Assembly: GCA_041940025.1 (NCBI GenBank) | Contig: JBGTSY010000003.1 | Location: 288,875-352,874, forward strand | Origin: UBA5859 sp041940025 | GTDB lineage: Bacteria > Pseudomonadota > Gammaproteobacteria > UBA5859 | DNA length: 64,000 bases | Direction: 5' to 3' | In this document: one piece after another, positions 36,271 to 45,417 of the stretch | Numbering within the stretch: the stretch's first letter is position 1 | Layout of the letters: each line of letters begins with the position of its first letter | The notes under the pieces: generated by a model | The model's input: the letters and a program-made list of their open reading frames with translations, nothing else | Databases searched by the model: none | What the model was told of the DNA's origin: nothing | Program-made: the position numbers and the translations under genes

Positions 36271-37222
36271 GTAATCTATACCTACCTGATGGAACAATGG
36301 GGCGAATGTTTTCTCTCGTACAAATATGTTCCGGTCGAGGATCCTGATCACCAAATGGCTTGACCACTTTGTTACTCATAGCGTTATATACAAAGAAAAC
36401 ATTTGATCTCGAAAACGGTGTAATATTACTGTTAGATCCGTGCATCATATTGCAGTCAAAAACGATCAAGCTACCGGGCTTGCTATTGGCAGAAACAATA
36501 CCTCCCTCTGACACTAAGGTCTTTAAGCAAGCATCAGAAGGGACGCCGTACTCTTGCTTTTTTAGTGATACCAGGTAGTGCTCGTCAGGCGTTTCACCTT
36601 CACACACAACATAGTGCTGATGGGAGCCGGGGATCAGCATTAAGGGTCCATTGTGTTCAAAATTTTCCGTCAGCGTGATCGACATGCTAAGCGCCCGCAT
36701 GCGCGGCATCCCGTCTTCTACATGCCAGGTTTCAAAATCCGAATGCCAGTAAAACTCCCTGCCCCGAAATCCTGGTTTGTAGTTCAATCGGGATTGGTGA
36801 ATATACACCTCATCATTCAATATAAAGCGCGCCAGATCAGCTAGTCGCGTATCCACCGAAAGCGCTTTAAACAGAGAGCTATTTTCGTGTACACGAAACA
36901 CCGAGCGGATGTCATTGCTACTTGGCTCGGTGATGACCTCTCCTGAGTTTTTAATCTGCGGATCGGATCTAAGGCGTTGCAGCTCTTGTTGAAAGCTGTC
37001 CACCTCCTCGGGGGTGAACACGTCATCTAACACGACAAATCCCTGTTTGTCGTAGCTATCGACAAGAGACGGGTCAATGGGTGCGCGCATTTCTTTGGCT
37101 GCGTAGACAGTAGGATCGCGCCTCTCCACCAGTTTTGAGCACTGCCCATTTCTGGAGGGATACACATCTATTTCGTTCATCCATGTGTTTTGCGGTGAGT
37201 GATGGAATACAAGTTTATTCAT
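36263..37222 (-). CDS. ectD: Ectoine 5-hydroxylase
   Basis: 319 residues; Fe(II)/2-oxoglutarate dioxygenase making 5-hydroxyectoine. The signature F-Y-W-H-S-D-F-E-T-W-H-V-E-D-G is intact, with iron ligands His160, Asp162 and His261 (M-M-H-G-S) and 2-oxoglutarate-binding Arg272 (S-R-S-N). The start may be ATG at 37180 (MNEIDVYPSR), which is closer to the family N-terminus; 37222 adds 14 residues. It lies 30 bp downstream of ectC, with a 19-bp tandem repeat between them. Confidence 0.96.
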   Translation of the reverse strand: MNKLVFHHSPQNTWMNEIDVYPSRNGQCSKLVERRDPTVYAAKEMRAPIDPSLVDSYDKQGFVVLDDVFTPEEVDSFQQELQRLRSDPQIKNSGEVITEPSSNDIRSVFRVHENSSLFKALSVDTRLADLARFILNDEVYIHQSRLNYKPGFRGREFYWHSDFETWHVEDGMPRMRALSMSITLTENFEHNGPLMLIPGSHQHYVVCEGETPDEHYLVSLKKQEYGVPSDACLKTLVSEGGIVSANSKPGSLIVFDCNMMHGSNSNITPFSRSNVFFVYNAMSNKVVKPFGDQDPRPEHICTRENIRPIVPSGRYRLHA

Positions 37223-37223
37223 A

Positions 37224-37261
37224 ATACGGGTACTTACTCATCATACGGGGACTTACTCATC
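37224..37261. repeat. 19-bp imperfect tandem repeat between ectC and ectD
   Basis: Copies at 37224-37242 and 37243-37261 differ at one base (ATACGGGTACTTACTCATC versus ATACGGGGACTTACTCATC). The second copy includes the ectC stop codon, so the repeat looks like a recent duplication of the ectC 3' end that set the ectC-ectD spacing. Confidence 0.8.
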
Positions 37262-37657
37262 AATGGCGTCTGCTTCCAACTCATAGGCGCCTTCAGCATT
37301 GTGTACTTCTTTTCCATTCAATGGCGGGTTAAATACACAGGCCATGGTCATCTCTTCAAATGCCCGTAATATATGTTTGTCATGCTTGTCCAAGATGTAA
37401 ATAGTGCCCGGCTCAATGGGAAACTTTTTTCCATCTGCGAGGGTTTCCACTTCGCCTTTACCCGAGACGCAGTACACTGACTCCAGGTGATTTTGGTAGT
37501 GCATCTGAAAGTCAGCGCCCTGGTAAATTGTGGTGATATGAAAGGAAAAACCCATCTGATCTTCCTTGAGCAGAAGGCGTGTGCTTTCCCAATTGCCATC
37601 TGGCGATACGATTTTTCGATTAGACTGACTCGCCTCTAATAGCGTTCTAACAATCAT
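37253..37657 (-). CDS. ectC: L-ectoine synthase
   Basis: 134 residues, the normal length. A cupin fold; conserved L-L-K-E-D-Q-M-G-F-S-F-H, H-Y-Q-N-H-L-E-S-V-Y-C-V-S-G-K-G and D-K-H-D-K-H segments carry the metal and substrate ligands. It cyclises N-gamma-acetyldiaminobutyrate to ectoine. It is separated from ectB by 270 bp. Confidence 0.97.
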   Translation of the reverse strand: MIVRTLLEASQSNRKIVSPDGNWESTRLLLKEDQMGFSFHITTIYQGADFQMHYQNHLESVYCVSGKGEVETLADGKKFPIEPGTIYILDKHDKHILRAFEEMTMACVFNPPLNGKEVHNAEGAYELEADAIDE

Positions 37658-37928
37658 AAAATCACCTTTGTCTTATTGCTTAACTTAATCTTTTGATAAA
37701 CATGAGTCGTGCTGCGCAGAGCGTTGCAAACTCTCCATTCATCATCATGAATTCATCGCCCCCTGTAATCGAGTGTCGATACATACTGGCTACGATGCGT
37801 ACGGAAGCCTTACCCTAGATACAACCATAGCGCGGCGATGTTTCAACGCACGGGCAAAGCTTTCGCCTGCCCATACACGCATTTTAGGTATTGGTTGTTT
37901 TTCTGATCTGATCTCATCTCAAAAAAGG
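37658..37928 (-). other. Spacer between ectB and ectC
   Basis: A 271-bp gap inside the operon, unusually long. It holds a possible hairpin GGGCA/TGCCC near 37852-37872 without a T-tract. An internal promoter, attenuator or lost small gene is possible; nothing is proven. Confidence 0.35.
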
Positions 37929-39227
37929 CTATCCGCCATTTTGAAAGTACTGTACCTCTACGGGTATTTCATCCACTTTGGCACACACTTCTTTGACCGA
38001 CGATTCCACAATATCAATCCCTTTTTTTAAATTTTCATCACTGATGATTAAAGGACATAAAAACTTCACAACCTGATCGTCTGCACCGCTTGTTTCTATA
38101 ATTAAGCCTTTCTTAAACGCGGCTTTGGTAATCTTTCCAGCGATTTCGCCGTTCACACAGTTAATTCCGCGAAACATGCCGCGTCCTCTTGCGGTGAAAT
38201 TACCCTCGCCGTACTGCTCCACGATTTGGTCCAGGCGGTCGGAAATATACTGCCCCTTTCGCTTGATTTCATGGGAGAAAGTGTCGTCCGACCAATAGTG
38301 ATCAATCGCCGCTTTTGCGGTCACAAAGGCTAAATTATTGCCTCGAAAGGTGCCGTTATGCTCGCCCGGCTTCCATTGGTCCAGCTCGGGTTTCATTAAC
38401 ACAACGGCAAAGGGAAGACCGTAGCCGCCGAGTGATTTAGAGAGGGTAATAATGTCTGGCTCAATGCCCGCTTCCTCAAAGCTGAAGTAATCTCCTGTGC
38501 GCCCACAACCGGCTTGAATATCATCCACAATTAACAATAAGCCGTGCTTCCTGCAGACGCGTTGTAGACTTTGCAACCATTCCACTCGTGCCGCATTGAT
38601 ACCACCTTCACCCTGAACCGTTTCCACTATCACAGCCGCCGGAGAGTTAATCCCGCTGCTGGAATCAGACAACATCTTATCCAGGTATTGCGTGGTATCA
38701 ATCTCTTCACCCAGATAACCGTCATAAGGCATACGATGCGTGCCATTGAGGCTGACTCCCGCCGCGTTGCGATGATGCGAATTTCCTGTAGCCGCCAGCG
38801 ATCCCAGGCTCACGCCGTGAAAGCCATTGGTAAATGTCACTATATTTTGCTGTCCCGTCACATTGCGGGCGATTTTCATCGCCGCCTCGACGGCGTTGGT
38901 TCCTGTCGGCCCCGTGAATTGAACCATATATTCCATCTTGCGAGGCTTGAGGATCTTGTCATTAAAGGTTTGTAAAAACTCGCCTTTGGCCCTGGTATGC
39001 ATATCCAGGCCGTGGGTAATACCGTCGTTTTGGATATAAGTAAGCAGGATGTCTTTAAAATGCGGGTTGTTATGGCCATAATTTAGCGTGCCCGCCCCCG
39101 CTAAGAAGTCCAAATACTCGTTGCCTTCTTCGTCCCACATCAGTTCACCTTTGGCACGATTAAATACACGAGGAAAAGAACGTGCATAACTCTGAACTTC
39201 CGATTCGATTTCTTCAAATATCTTCAT
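37929..39227 (-). CDS. ectB: Diaminobutyrate--2-oxoglutarate transaminase
   Basis: 432 residues, class III PLP aminotransferase. The PLP lysine is in T-L-S-K-S-L-G-G-Y-G near residue 269, with the upstream V-D-D-I-Q-A-G-C-G-R-T-G. It converts aspartate semialdehyde to 2,4-diaminobutyrate, the first committed ectoine step. ectA lies 16 bp upstream. Confidence 0.97.
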   Translation of the reverse strand: MKIFEEIESEVQSYARSFPRVFNRAKGELMWDEEGNEYLDFLAGAGTLNYGHNNPHFKDILLTYIQNDGITHGLDMHTRAKGEFLQTFNDKILKPRKMEYMVQFTGPTGTNAVEAAMKIARNVTGQQNIVTFTNGFHGVSLGSLAATGNSHHRNAAGVSLNGTHRMPYDGYLGEEIDTTQYLDKMLSDSSSGINSPAAVIVETVQGEGGINAARVEWLQSLQRVCRKHGLLLIVDDIQAGCGRTGDYFSFEEAGIEPDIITLSKSLGGYGLPFAVVLMKPELDQWKPGEHNGTFRGNNLAFVTAKAAIDHYWSDDTFSHEIKRKGQYISDRLDQIVEQYGEGNFTARGRGMFRGINCVNGEIAGKITKAAFKKGLIIETSGADDQVVKFLCPLIISDENLKKGIDIVESSVKEVCAKVDEIPVEVQYFQNGG

Positions 39228-39243
39228 TTTTTTTACACTTAAA

Positions 39244-39747
39244 TTAACGGTTTAATGTGATAGGACCAATGCGCACAAGCAATTCTGATTCGTGCTGTTC
39301 TGCAAAGTGCTGACTCTTATCCATCCATTCGGAGGACTGAAAAATCGCATCGAGTTTTTTTGCAAAACTTTTAAACAGATTCCATGAGGGCTGATTGTCT
39401 TCAGTAATTGAAGTTTCCAAATACTCCACTTGACTGCAATTGGGGCGTTTGAGTATGTGGATCAACATTTTTGAAGCCAAGCCGCTGCCTCTTGCGTTTG
39501 CGGAAACGGCCACCTGCCATATAAATAATGTGGTTGGCTTGTCAGGTAAGAGATAACCGGAGACAAAGCCCACCAAGCGATCTTCGATGTAAGCAGCAAC
39601 CGATGTGCTAGCAAAGTGACTGCACTGCAGAAGGTTGCAGTAACTTGAATTGGCATCGAGTGGCGGACAGTTTGAAATTAGTCGAAAGACAGCCATACCG
39701 TCCTCGAGCTTTGGCAATCTTAATGAAATAGCATCAATATCAGGCAA
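39244..39747 (-). CDS. ectA: L-2,4-diaminobutyric acid acetyltransferase
   Basis: 167 residues, GNAT fold with acetyl-CoA loop A-R-G-S-G-L-A-S-K-M-L near residues 92-102 and the characteristic T-S-I-T-E-D-N-Q-P-S-W segment. It acetylates diaminobutyrate at the gamma position. It is the first gene of the operon; the upstream divergent region holds the EctR box. Confidence 0.96.
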   Translation of the reverse strand: MPDIDAISLRLPKLEDGMAVFRLISNCPPLDANSSYCNLLQCSHFASTSVAAYIEDRLVGFVSGYLLPDKPTTLFIWQVAVSANARGSGLASKMLIHILKRPNCSQVEYLETSITEDNQPSWNLFKSFAKKLDAIFQSSEWMDKSQHFAEQHESELLVRIGPITLNR

Positions 39748-39884
39748 AACAACCCCGTAAAAACAATTAAAAACATAGAAATAAAAGCATTATCCACCAA
39801 GCAAAACTCTCTCAAGAACCTGAATGACAAACCCTTTAACGGATATATAGTGACAATCACACCGAGATATTGCTTAGTATTCTA

Positions 39885-39902
39885 TGTATAGTACACTAAA
39901 TA
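39885..39902 (-). promoter_or_regulatory. EctR operator
   Basis: On the minus strand TATTTAGT-GT-ACTATACA: two 8-bp pseudo-palindromic halves with a 2-bp spacer. It differs in one base from the EctR1 box I recall from Methylomicrobium alcaliphilum (TATTTAGT-GT-ACTATATA). It lies between ectA and the cheW-like/ectR genes, so it can control both directions. Confidence 0.75.
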
Positions 39903-39951
39903 ATATTTTATCTCCATCTTAGCTAACGTATTCAAAGATTGAAGGTGAGTA

Positions 39952-40380
39952 TTGACGGGCAACCAGTGGATAAGCTTTTCTATCGACGGTGAGATGTATG
40001 CGCACGCCATAGAAGCGATAAAAGAAATTATTCCATATGCCGCTCCCGAGCCCGTACCAGGGGCTCCCGAGTATGTTGAGGGCATTCTTAATGTAAGAGG
40101 AAAAATAATCTCTATCTTGTCTTCACGGCTGTTATTTGACCTTGAACCGCACACTGAGCGACATGAAGCAAAAATCATCATCTTGGAGAAAGAGGCATCC
40201 ACAATAGGAATTTGCGTGGATTCGGTGGGCGAAATCATTCACTTTGAGCCTAGTGAAGCCGAATGGACAAATATCGGAGGAGAAGATCCGCTTATTAAAG
40301 GTACACTTCAACGCGAAGATCAGCTCTATATATTGATCGACTTCGTGGAACTGAAAAGTGATGGGAAAAAATATGCTTAG
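39952..40380 (+). CDS. CheW-like domain protein
   Basis: 142 residues from TTG 39952, preceded by AGGTGAG. A single CheW beta-barrel: V-E-G-I-L-N-V-R-G-K-I-I-S and F-E-P-S-E-A are typical of adaptor domains that bind CheA and receptors. No other chemotaxis gene is in the window. It overlaps ectR by 23 bp, so it is co-translated with the ectoine repressor, an unusual pairing. Confidence 0.85.
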   Translation: MTGNQWISFSIDGEMYAHAIEAIKEIIPYAAPEPVPGAPEYVEGILNVRGKIISILSSRLLFDLEPHTERHEAKIIILEKEASTIGICVDSVGEIIHFEPSEAEWTNIGGEDPLIKGTLQREDQLYILIDFVELKSDGKKYA

Positions 40381-40963
40381 TACTCAAAGCAAATCCCATT
40401 ATAATTCGCATAACACACCGGCAGCTTTCGAGAAGTTCATGAGTAATATTGAAGAAGTGTTAATTGCCATGCGTCGCGTGATTCGAGCGACCGACTTACA
40501 CTCCAAACATTTAGCAAAAACCACGGGCTTAACTGCACCGCAAATATTGCTGCTGCAGACGATCCGGGACAAAGGCGAGATTACTATCGGTGAGGTTGCG
40601 AACGAAATGAGCCTGAGTCAAGCAACAGTCACCAGCATCTTAGACCGCCTGGAGAAGCGCAAACTGGTCTATAGAGCGCGCTCCAAAGAGGATAAACGCA
40701 AAGTGCACGCCTACCTCACTGAGCAAGCGTTCGAAACCCTAAAAGACGCCCCCATCCCGCTACAGGATCATTTCACCAAACAGTTTGCAGATCTGCAAGA
40801 ATGGGAACAGACCATGATTATCTCCTCACTTCAGAGAGTTGCTCAGATGATGGATGCCCAAGATATTGATGCCTCTCCGGTGCTGGATGTGGGCCTATTA
40901 GACCGTCAAAGCACACAATTAGAAAACCCTGAAGGATTCCCCAGCCAGCAAGAAGACAAATAA
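40358..40963 (+). CDS. ectR: MarR-family ectoine operon regulator EctR
   Basis: 201 residues; winged helix with A-N-E-M-S-L-S-Q-A-T-V-T-S-I-L-D-R-L-E-K-R (about 78-98). It resembles EctR1 of methanotrophs, a repressor of ectABC-ask. ATG 40358 is given; ATG 40373 (MLSTQSK) is also possible. A disordered Gln/Glu tail ends the protein. The matching box lies 450 bp upstream, beside ectA. Confidence 0.92.
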   Translation: MMGKNMLSTQSKSHYNSHNTPAAFEKFMSNIEEVLIAMRRVIRATDLHSKHLAKTTGLTAPQILLLQTIRDKGEITIGEVANEMSLSQATVTSILDRLEKRKLVYRARSKEDKRKVHAYLTEQAFETLKDAPIPLQDHFTKQFADLQEWEQTMIISSLQRVAQMMDAQDIDASPVLDVGLLDRQSTQLENPEGFPSQQEDK

Positions 40964-41561
40964 ACCGCGCCGGTTGACGCGCCACTGCGCCTGAAGTCGA
41001 CTACTTCAAGCAATGGGCGTAATAGACATCAACATCTTGTTCCCGATACATGACTCGTCCATTAAGCTCCAAGTATCCTGGCCCAATACCCTCCCCAAAA
41101 AGCCACGTTCTTGAGTCGTGTCACTGGCGCCCTTGCAATGTGCCCGCCGTCTCTGGCTCATGTGCATTACCGTCATAACCACTGCCGCATTGAACGATGT
41201 GGTCACCAAAACGAACGCTCAACACTATGGATCAAATTAAACCAATTAGGGTGAGATTGGGGTACAAATATCAATAGCAAATCGCAGATATTTCCTTAAC
41301 TACTGAATGTACCTAATCCCTATCTTCCAAATTTTGATCTCAATTTCGCGGGTAACTCTCAGGCTCGCTTCGATATAATCGTGAATACTCTAAAAGCGCG
41401 AGAATGACTGCTCAGCAGGATAACCACATAACCTCTTTTTCACGGCGGTTAGGTGCCTACACAAAAGCCATTCATACTGTATTCTTTTGCTCAAATATTG
41501 TTAATATGACACAGTTTCTCGACACACGTTGGCAGCCCGCCCCCTGACAGAAGGATCCACG
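40964..41561. other. Intergenic region, no gene seen
   Basis: About 600 bp after ectR. Open frames (for example 41006-41209) have no protein character. AAGGAT at 41551-41556 is the ribosome-binding site of the next gene. Confidence 0.4.
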
Positions 41562-42344
41562 ATGAATAGATTGATCCCCTTTTTTATAGCAATATTGTTT
41601 GCTTTCACAACCCTATCACGAGCAAGTGCCGATATTGCTGAAACCCAAGTGACTCTGCCTAATGGGTTGGGTTCCGCAACTTTATATAGTAATCAAAAAC
41701 TAAAAGACGCGACTGCGGGCATCATCGTCATCCACGAATGGTGGGGTTTAAATCAATATGCCAAAGACAGAGCCAAAATGTTGGCAGAAGCAGGATACAC
41801 CGCTATCGCTGTCGATATGTACGGCCACGGTAAAGTCGCCGATCACCCCAACGATGCTCAAGGCTTCATGGAAGCGGCTATGGCAAACCCTGATAAAGTC
41901 AGAGCCAGATTTAATGCGGCGAAAGAGATCTTAAAACGACAAAAACAGGTAGATGCTAATCGAATATACGCCATGGGCTATTGCTTTGGCGGTGCGGTTG
42001 TATTAAATCAAGCTCGTCTAGGCAACGATCTCGCTGGTGTTGCCAGTTTCCATGGTAATTTAAGCGCAACGGTTGACGCAAAGCCGGGAGAGATCCGCGC
42101 AAAAATCATGGTTGCCCACGGTGGCGCGGATCCTTTTGTTCCTGTTGAACAAGTGACCGGCTTTGTCCAGGAAATGGTGACCTTAGGCGCGAATTTTCAA
42201 TTGCTAAATTACCCGCAAGCCAAACACAGCTTTACCAACCCGGCAGCCACCGAAAAAGGCAAGAAATTTAACTTGCCCTTGGCCTACGACGAATACGCAG
42301 ACACTAAAAGCTGGGAGGCATTTTTAGAGTTTATTAACGATTAA
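41562..42344 (+). CDS. Secreted dienelactone hydrolase family protein
   Basis: 260 residues from ATG 41562 (AAGGAT upstream; a frame from 41529 is longer). Signal peptide to about residue 24 (S-R-A-S-A-D). Alpha/beta hydrolase triad visible: Cys in M-G-Y-C-F-G-G (about 141), Asp in H-G-G-A-D-P-F, and His in K-H-S-F. A periplasmic esterase of unknown substrate. Confidence 0.9.
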   Translation: MNRLIPFFIAILFAFTTLSRASADIAETQVTLPNGLGSATLYSNQKLKDATAGIIVIHEWWGLNQYAKDRAKMLAEAGYTAIAVDMYGHGKVADHPNDAQGFMEAAMANPDKVRARFNAAKEILKRQKQVDANRIYAMGYCFGGAVVLNQARLGNDLAGVASFHGNLSATVDAKPGEIRAKIMVAHGGADPFVPVEQVTGFVQEMVTLGANFQLLNYPQAKHSFTNPAATEKGKKFNLPLAYDEYADTKSWEAFLEFIND

Positions 42345-43109
42345 TCACAATCGATAGGGAAGCGCAAAATTTAAGTTAACAAAGGTATTTGGGGGCGTAC
42401 TCCTTTATCGAATAGCGGAAATAACTATTTTGAAATTAGCATTAGACTTTTTTTTCTTACTGGGCCCGGAGGTCGCGCCGACGATTGAATAACGTCATCA
42501 GGGAGGAAGAAAGTTTTAGCAGAGCATCAGGCTCAAGATGCTTCAAATAGGCGATATCTGCTATCCAATTGCATACTTGAATTATTATGAGTCAGATTTA
42601 TGGAGCCGCGAGTGAACTGACTTGCCACACGAATGAATTGAACCTATTACTTGAACGCACATAAAAAATAAACCTCGATGGACTCTTTTCGTCAGCCCAA
42701 CGAATAGTATGCCCAAGATTTAATCGAGCCGGCAAAAAACGATAAGCGACAATCTTGAGTCAAAAAGCAATTTGATTGAACCAATAGACAGCTTGCAAAC
42801 GTTTTGTGATTGTCTCTGCTCAACAAACAGCACTGATGCGAAACCGAGACAAATTTAAGCCATAAATAGCTTGGCATTTAACAACCGTTTTTGACTATTG
42901 TGACCAACCTTCTCTCTCCTGTAGCATCTAGCTGTATGATTATTATGTGCCTTGGATCTGAACACTCTGCAGAGTGGCTGCACCTGGATCTGTTTATGCG
43001 CCAATACTCGCTAATTAGAACGAACAAAAGTTTTCATGAGCAGCAAAACAGCGGAAGTAGAAATCATTCACACTCTCTAGAGGATGAATATTAACGGACT
43101 GACAATGCA
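42345..43109. other. Intergenic region, no gene seen
   Basis: About 765 bp. A weak hairpin CGATTAATCACAATCG follows the hydrolase gene. A frame at 42891-43094 ends just before the next gene but looks non-coding. Confidence 0.4.
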
Positions 43110-44618
43110 ATGAGTGATCATCCAAGAAAAAGCCAATGGAAAAAACCGAAACGGTTTGACAGAAATTTAATAGTCATCGGTGGCGGCGCTGCTGGATTAG
43201 TAACGGCTTACATCGCATCTGCGGTAAAAGCAAAGGTCACTCTAGTAGAGGCCAATCAGATGGGTGGAGACTGCCTCAATTACGGTTGTGTCCCCAGTAA
43301 GACGTTGATCAAAAGCGCCAAAATTGCCCATCAAATTCACTCTGCTGAACACTATGGTTTTGAGCCGCTCACCCCCACTCTTTCCTTTAAAAAATTAATG
43401 GCGCGGATCCAAGAAGTGATTGACACCATTGAACCCCACGACAGTATCGAACGCTATACCAACCTTGGCGTCGAAGTTTTGGTCGGAAGAGCAAAAATTA
43501 TTGATCCTTGGAACGTAGAAATCGATCAGGGTAATGGTCATCCACTCACCCTTTCCACCTGTAGTATTGTATTGGCGACGGGCTCTCAACCAGTCATACC
43601 CACAATCGACGGACTGGAAGAGATCGGGTACCTCACCACTGACACCTTATGGGATGAATTTTCAAAAAGAGAACAGCTCCCCAATCGTCTGCTCATCTTG
43701 GGTGGCGGACCAATCGGGTGTGAGCTGGCACAGAGTTTTGCACGCTTGGGTGCCCAGGTCACGCAGATAGAATTAGCACCACGGGTGCTGCTCCGTGAAG
43801 ATGAGGCAGTTTCTGCTTTCGCCCAATCTATTTTAGAACGGGATGGCGTAAAGGTTTTGACTGATCATCGAGCAGTTCGCTGCATGATCAATGAAGATAA
43901 CAAGTTCTTGTTAGTGGAACATCAAGGCGTGCAACAGACTCTAGAATTTGATGACTTGATCTGTGCCGTGGGTCGATCACCTCAATTAACTGGTTTAGGC
44001 TTAGAGACTTTAGGAATCGACACCGATCATACTCTGGAAACCAATGAATACTTAGCAACTCTCTACCCTAATATCTTTGCAGCCGGAGACATAGTAGGTC
44101 AATATCAGTTTACTCACACCGCCGCACATCAAGCTTGGTACGCTGCGATCAATGCTCTGTTTGGTCAGTTTAAAAAGTTCAAAGTAAACTACCGCGTCAT
44201 TCCGCGAGTAACCTTTCTAGATCCAGAAATTGCAGCAGTGGGCCTCAATGAGACGGAAGCCAAAAAACTAGGCATTGACTATGAAGTGACTACCTATTCG
44301 ATGAGTGAGTTGGATAGAGCTATCACCGAAGGGGCAACTGAAGGCATGATTAAAGTGTTAACTGTTCCTGGAAAAGATCGCATCCTTGGCGTGACCCTGA
44401 TCTGCGAAGGCGCCGGTGATCTATTAGCCGAGTTCACCCTTGCCATGAAGCAGGGCATGGGGCTCAATACACTCCTAAGCACCGTCCATCCCTACCCTAC
44501 TTGGTCAGAAGCCAATAAATATGTAGCTGGTGAGTGGAGACGACAGCACTCTCCCGCAAGGCTTTTAAAGTGGCTAGAGAGATTCCACCGGTGGAGACGA
44601 GGCAAAAATCGTGGTTAG
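43110..44618 (+). CDS. Mercuric-reductase-like pyridine nucleotide-disulfide oxidoreductase
   Basis: 502 residues. FAD motif G-G-G-A-A-G-L near 23-29, redox-active C-L-N-Y-G-C-V-P-S-K, NAD(P) motif G-G-G-P-I-G-C-E near 199, and C-terminal dimer domain with H-P-Y-P-T-W-S-E. It lacks the mercury-binding C-terminal Cys pair and an N-terminal HMA domain, so Hg reduction is doubtful; it belongs to the broad family often found with DUF547 genes. It overlaps the next gene by 8 bp. Confidence 0.88.
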   Translation: MSDHPRKSQWKKPKRFDRNLIVIGGGAAGLVTAYIASAVKAKVTLVEANQMGGDCLNYGCVPSKTLIKSAKIAHQIHSAEHYGFEPLTPTLSFKKLMARIQEVIDTIEPHDSIERYTNLGVEVLVGRAKIIDPWNVEIDQGNGHPLTLSTCSIVLATGSQPVIPTIDGLEEIGYLTTDTLWDEFSKREQLPNRLLILGGGPIGCELAQSFARLGAQVTQIELAPRVLLREDEAVSAFAQSILERDGVKVLTDHRAVRCMINEDNKFLLVEHQGVQQTLEFDDLICAVGRSPQLTGLGLETLGIDTDHTLETNEYLATLYPNIFAAGDIVGQYQFTHTAAHQAWYAAINALFGQFKKFKVNYRVIPRVTFLDPEIAAVGLNETEAKKLGIDYEVTTYSMSELDRAITEGATEGMIKVLTVPGKDRILGVTLICEGAGDLLAEFTLAMKQGMGLNTLLSTVHPYPTWSEANKYVAGEWRRQHSPARLLKWLERFHRWRRGKNRG

Positions 44619-45417
44619 AACATTTTGTTTACTCTTCACGCTAATGTGGTCTGTTGCCGTCATGGCGACAGACACCTTTGATCACCACCGCTGGGACAAA
44701 CTGGTAAAGCAGCAGGTAATAACCTTCAAACAGGGACAACAGTCTACAGTCAATTACCAGGCATTGAGTCAAAACCCAACTGAGCTTATCACCTATCTCA
44801 AAGAGCTGGAGACTATAAGCAAAGAAACTTTTAATCGATGGGCGCAGAACGATCAATTGGCATTTCTAATCAATACTTATAACGCTTGGACGATTCAATT
44901 GGTGTTGTCCGCCTACCCGGATTTAAAATCCATCAAAGAGTTGGGCCACATTTTTCGCACGCCCTGGCGAAAGCCAATTGTTAGACTATTTGGAGACATC
45001 TATTCCCTGGATGACATTGAGCATGATCTGATTCGCGGATCTGATCAATTTCAAGATCCGCGAATCCACTTCGCACTCAATTGTGCCAGTATTGGCTGTC
45101 CGGCACTACGTGCCGAAGCCTTTGTGGGCTCCAGGTTGGATACGCAACTTGAAGCGCAAACTAATTTATTTTTATCCGATCGTGATCGCAACTATTTCTC
45201 TGGCAATATTCTTTATGTCTCTTCTATCTTCAAATGGTATCGAGAAGATTTTGAAAAAGGCTGGAGAGGATACAATTCCTTGCATCGCTTTTTAGGCGAC
45301 TATTCCGAATCACTGGGGTTGACTGCATCACAAAGTGCGATACTAAAATCAGGGAACATGAAAATTCGATTTCTAAAATATGACTGGCACTTAAATGATT
45401 CCGCCCATAGCAAATAG
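44611..45417 (+). CDS. DUF547-domain secreted protein
   Basis: 268 residues with a signal peptide (cleavage near A-V-M-A around residue 19). DUF547 features: L-A-F-L-I-N-T-Y-N-A-W-T-I and H-F-A-L-N-C-A-S-I-G-C-P near residue 155, the latter resembling a cysteine-protease-like site. The flavoprotein-DUF547 pairing recurs in other proteobacteria; function unknown. Confidence 0.88.
   Translation: MVRTFCLLFTLMWSVAVMATDTFDHHRWDKLVKQQVITFKQGQQSTVNYQALSQNPTELITYLKELETISKETFNRWAQNDQLAFLINTYNAWTIQLVLSAYPDLKSIKELGHIFRTPWRKPIVRLFGDIYSLDDIEHDLIRGSDQFQDPRIHFALNCASIGCPALRAEAFVGSRLDTQLEAQTNLFLSDRDRNYFSGNILYVSSIFKWYREDFEKGWRGYNSLHRFLGDYSESLGLTASQSAILKSGNMKIRFLKYDWHLNDSAHSK

Noticed and set aside
43110..44618. 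Mercuric reductase (merA)
   Set aside because: It lacks the N-terminal HMA domain and the C-terminal vicinal cysteines, and no mer operon genes are present.
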